Made by a program: the position numbers and the translations under genes. A stretch of DNA of 64,000 nt from an uncultured Pseudomonadota bacterium (lineage in GTDB: Bacteria; Pseudomonadota; Alphaproteobacteria; RF32; CAG-239): NCBI GenBank assembly GCA_949298065.1, contig CASFUZ010000001.1:82793-146792 (forward strand). Reading direction: 5' to 3'. Positions 62,357 to 64,000 of the stretch are shown piece by piece. Under the pieces are notes generated by a model. That model searched no databases. It saw nothing but the letters and a program-made list of their open reading frames with translations, and was not told the origin of the DNA. The first letter of the stretch is position 1. Each line of letters starts with the position of its first letter.

Positions 62357-62425
62357 ATTAACCCTACTTTTAAGTTTCGTTAATTGATAAATTTTGATTT
62401 TTATAAAAAAAATTAAGGATTAAAA

Positions 62426-62611
62426 ATGGAAATAATCAGAGCATATCAGCAACTAATGACATACAATAAAAAATATTCATACATCCAGAGCGATGGTAAA
62501 ATTGTGTTTAATAATAATTGGGCTTGGATTGTAGTATTCCAAGCCCAAAATAAAAGAAATTATGCTATTGTAAAATATGATAGCGGAAAATATACTGTAA
62601 TTGAAGTTTAA
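62426..62611 (+). CDS. Small hypothetical protein
   Basis: 61 residues: MEIIRAYQQLMTYNKKYSYI at the start, a central WAWIVVFQAQNKRNYAIVKYD and the end YTVIEV. AAGGATTAAAA precedes the ATG. Predicted beta-rich. No family recognised. It stops one base before the 3' end of the convergent minus-strand gene. Confidence 0.55.
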   Translation: MEIIRAYQQLMTYNKKYSYIQSDGKIVFNNNWAWIVVFQAQNKRNYAIVKYDSGKYTVIEV

Positions 62612-62983
62612 TTATTTCCAATTTGGAATGCAATGTGAATTTGCAAATCTTTCTGTCAAAATACTATTAACACGTGATATAATATCCAATCTAATTGCAA
62701 TCAATTCAGCATTTGCTCTTCCATTAAAATTTAAAGCATCTATTTCTCTTTGAGTAAGATTTAAGTTTTGCCGAATATGTGATTTTACATCTTTTTTTAA
62801 ACAATCATAATATGGCATATTTGATAATTTTGAAAGTTCATAATCAACAACATTATCTATTAAAAGGTGTGCAGAACTATTATTTTGTGAAAAACATAAT
62901 AGAACAATAACACTCCCTATAATCGGCAATATATATTTAAGGATATTATTAGAATAACCTGATTTTCTTGTAGTAGGTAGCAT
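62612..62983 (-). CDS. Hypothetical membrane-anchored protein
   Basis: 123 residues from ATG 62983, which overlaps the stop of the upstream gene by one base (TAATG). One N-terminal membrane helix (YILPIIGSVIVLLCFS), then a helical domain with two Cys (YYDCLKKDVKSHIRQNL, NSHCIPNWK). The frame is open further upstream but inside the neighbour. No family recognised. Translationally coupled to the SHOCT gene. Confidence 0.6.
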   Translation of the reverse strand: MLPTTRKSGYSNNILKYILPIIGSVIVLLCFSQNNSSAHLLIDNVVDYELSKLSNMPYYDCLKKDVKSHIRQNLNLTQREIDALNFNGRANAELIAIRLDIISRVNSILTERFANSHCIPNWK

Positions 62984-63759
62984 TATATGAAAAACCAAAG
63001 ATTGACACCTAAAAGCCCTAATAAGGTTAGTAAAGCAAAGAACCCACCAAAGCAAATTCCAAATAGCAACTCTATAATTCCAACTTCTTTATCTTTACAT
63101 ATTGATAATAATAACTTTGCGACAAACGCAAAGAGAGATGCTGGAACAAAACAACCAAATAAGTATCCAGGAACAACTATAAGTCCACGAACAATAAGAA
63201 TTACTGCTAAAATTGAAAGAACAATCATTACCCATTCTGAAACACTAAACTCATCAGAAGATTCTTCAATTTTATTTTTATGATTTATTAATAACTTAAT
63301 CCTTTTTTCTATTTCATTTATTTTATATATTAAATAAATTCCTATTTCTCCCTCTGATAAAACTTTAATATTTTCCCAATCAATTAGATTTATAGTCGGA
63401 ACAATGTTTTTATTGATAGAACATTCTGTTGGAATAATTTCAGGAGGTCTTTTATTATTACGATTAATTGGGGCTATACCATTATACATAAAATTACCAT
63501 TCATTATTTTATTTTCAATAAATGATGTTTTATTCCAATCAATTTCTATGTCAGTATTAGATTTATTTTCAATCTTAATGTTGAAAAGAATATTGTTTTT
63601 AACAGTGAAAACAATGTCAATGTTTTCATCAGAATATTTTGCTATCTGAGAATCTATATCATTTAAATATTCTTCTCGTTTTTGATTAAATTCTTCTTCT
63701 GTAATAACTCCTTTTTCTTTTAGTTCGTTAAGTTTTTCTAATTCTTCTGCTGTAATCAT
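62983..63759 (-). CDS. SHOCT-domain membrane protein
   Basis: 258 residues. N-terminal SHOCT motif (about 5-31): EELEKLNELKEKGVITEEEF. A beta-rich central part (about 45-165) follows, then two or three membrane helices (VMIVLSILAVILIVRGLIVV, LFAFVAKLLLSI, FGICFGGFFALLTLLGLLGV). SHOCT segments are found at the ends of many unrelated bacterial proteins and may mediate oligomerisation. Function unknown. A GGTGT-containing leader precedes the ATG. Part of the AT-rich island. Confidence 0.7.
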   Translation of the reverse strand: MITAEELEKLNELKEKGVITEEEFNQKREEYLNDIDSQIAKYSDENIDIVFTVKNNILFNIKIENKSNTDIEIDWNKTSFIENKIMNGNFMYNGIAPINRNNKRPPEIIPTECSINKNIVPTINLIDWENIKVLSEGEIGIYLIYKINEIEKRIKLLINHKNKIEESSDEFSVSEWVMIVLSILAVILIVRGLIVVPGYLFGCFVPASLFAFVAKLLLSICKDKEVGIIELLFGICFGGFFALLTLLGLLGVNLWFFI

Positions 63760-63774
63760 TTTTTACACCTCAAA

Positions 63775-64000
63775 CTACAAATTCTTTTCAATATAATCAA
63801 ATATCTTATTTGTAATTTTTTTCTTTTCTCCCCAATCAAAAACTTGAAAAGCAATACATTTACCAAATATAGAAACAGATATAGATTGTTTTGATTTTAA
63901 TATCTGAATTAGCATTGTTTGACCATAAGATAGCCATGTTTGAGGGGTATCAAACATAATGATACCTTTATTTTTATTTGAATTAGAAATTGTATAATTC
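63775..64000 (-). CDS. Hypothetical protein, C-terminal part
   Basis: An open frame enters from the right edge and ends at the stop at 63775; no stop occurs between 64000 and there. About 74 residues are visible, including IIMFDTPQTWLSYGQTMLIQ and the end KITNKIFDYIEKNL. The Met at 63957 is probably internal. No family recognised. It lies 15 bases upstream of the SHOCT gene, so the three minus-strand genes probably form one operon. Confidence 0.55.
   Translation of the reverse strand, partial: NYTISNSNKNKGIIMFDTPQTWLSYGQTMLIQILKSKQSISVSIFGKCIAFQVFDWGEKKKITNKIFDYIEKNL

Noticed and set aside
1-64000. CRISPR array, rRNA genes or insertion sequence transposases
   Set aside because: No regularly spaced repeats, no rRNA motifs and no transposase or integrase gene were seen in this window.

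Overview
The window is AT-rich bacterial chromosome. The gene content and order point to an alphaproteobacterium, most likely one of the reduced, host- or gut-associated lineages. The evidence is a DUF2155 gene beside MCE/MlaD genes, an mltB-rlpA-dacA-tmk-holB-tatD-MBL block, GatCAB amidotransferase, RnfBCDGEA with ApbE and RseC, a DsbD/ScsB-type protein and an alphaproteobacterial-style FabI. The assignment is an inference from content and synteny; no rRNA gene lies in the window.

Layout. 1-2.4 kb (minus): a partial gene, a DUF2155 protein with a long acidic tail, and two MCE proteins of the Mla lipid-transport type. 2.5-8.3 kb (plus): a Gld-like ABC export module (ATPase, permease, GldG-like protein, DUF4340 protein) followed by a two-PAS histidine kinase. 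8.3-11.3 kb: small exported or membrane-associated genes, a duplicated tRNA-Lys 3' end with its terminator, tRNA-Lys(CTT), and a 600-base gene-poor stretch with several hairpins. 11.3-20.5 kb: redox and envelope genes (DsbD-like, CDP-alcohol phosphatidyltransferase, then apbE-rseC-rnfBCDGEA). 20.5-25.7 kb: uncharacterised genes, a family-5-like uracil-DNA glycosylase, a beta-barrel protein, an HD hydrolase, a lipoprotein, and an intergenic region with inverted repeats. 25.7-31.5 kb (minus): yejEF behind a large membrane protein with an acidic tail, then rpsD with a structured leader. 31.7-37.3 kb: a TPR-methyltransferase, small proteins, tRNA-Ser(GCT), a DMT exporter, a ZIP transporter and a NUDIX hydrolase. 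37.4-45.5 kb: sppA-gatCAB, fabI, a YihY/BrkB protein and recA. 45.6-58.5 kb (minus): metG, an SNase-like protein and trkH, then the cell-wall/replication operon mltB-rlpA-dacA-tmk-holB-tatD-MBL-DHH-ADH. 58.6-60.9 kb: a sugar/H+ symporter and pyrF.

From about 61.1 kb the character changes. A fragment matching the 3' end of a tRNA-Ser sits next to a terminator, followed by very AT-rich DNA. Within that DNA is an unusually GC-richer, heavily base-paired segment of roughly 285 bases (61376-61660), which I interpret as a structured non-coding RNA. It is followed by repeats, a DUF6626-like small protein and uncharacterised membrane proteins. I read this as the left end of a tRNA-integrated genomic island that continues past the window.

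How the genes work together: Rnf couples ferredoxin and NAD redox to an ion gradient, with ApbE attaching FMN to RnfG and RnfD. MCE proteins, DacA, RlpA, MltB, SppA and DsbD maintain the envelope. GatCAB, MetRS, S4 and the tRNAs serve translation; HolB, Tmk, RecA, UDG and TatD serve DNA metabolism. The most promising undescribed item is the RNA-containing island end at 61.1-62.4 kb.
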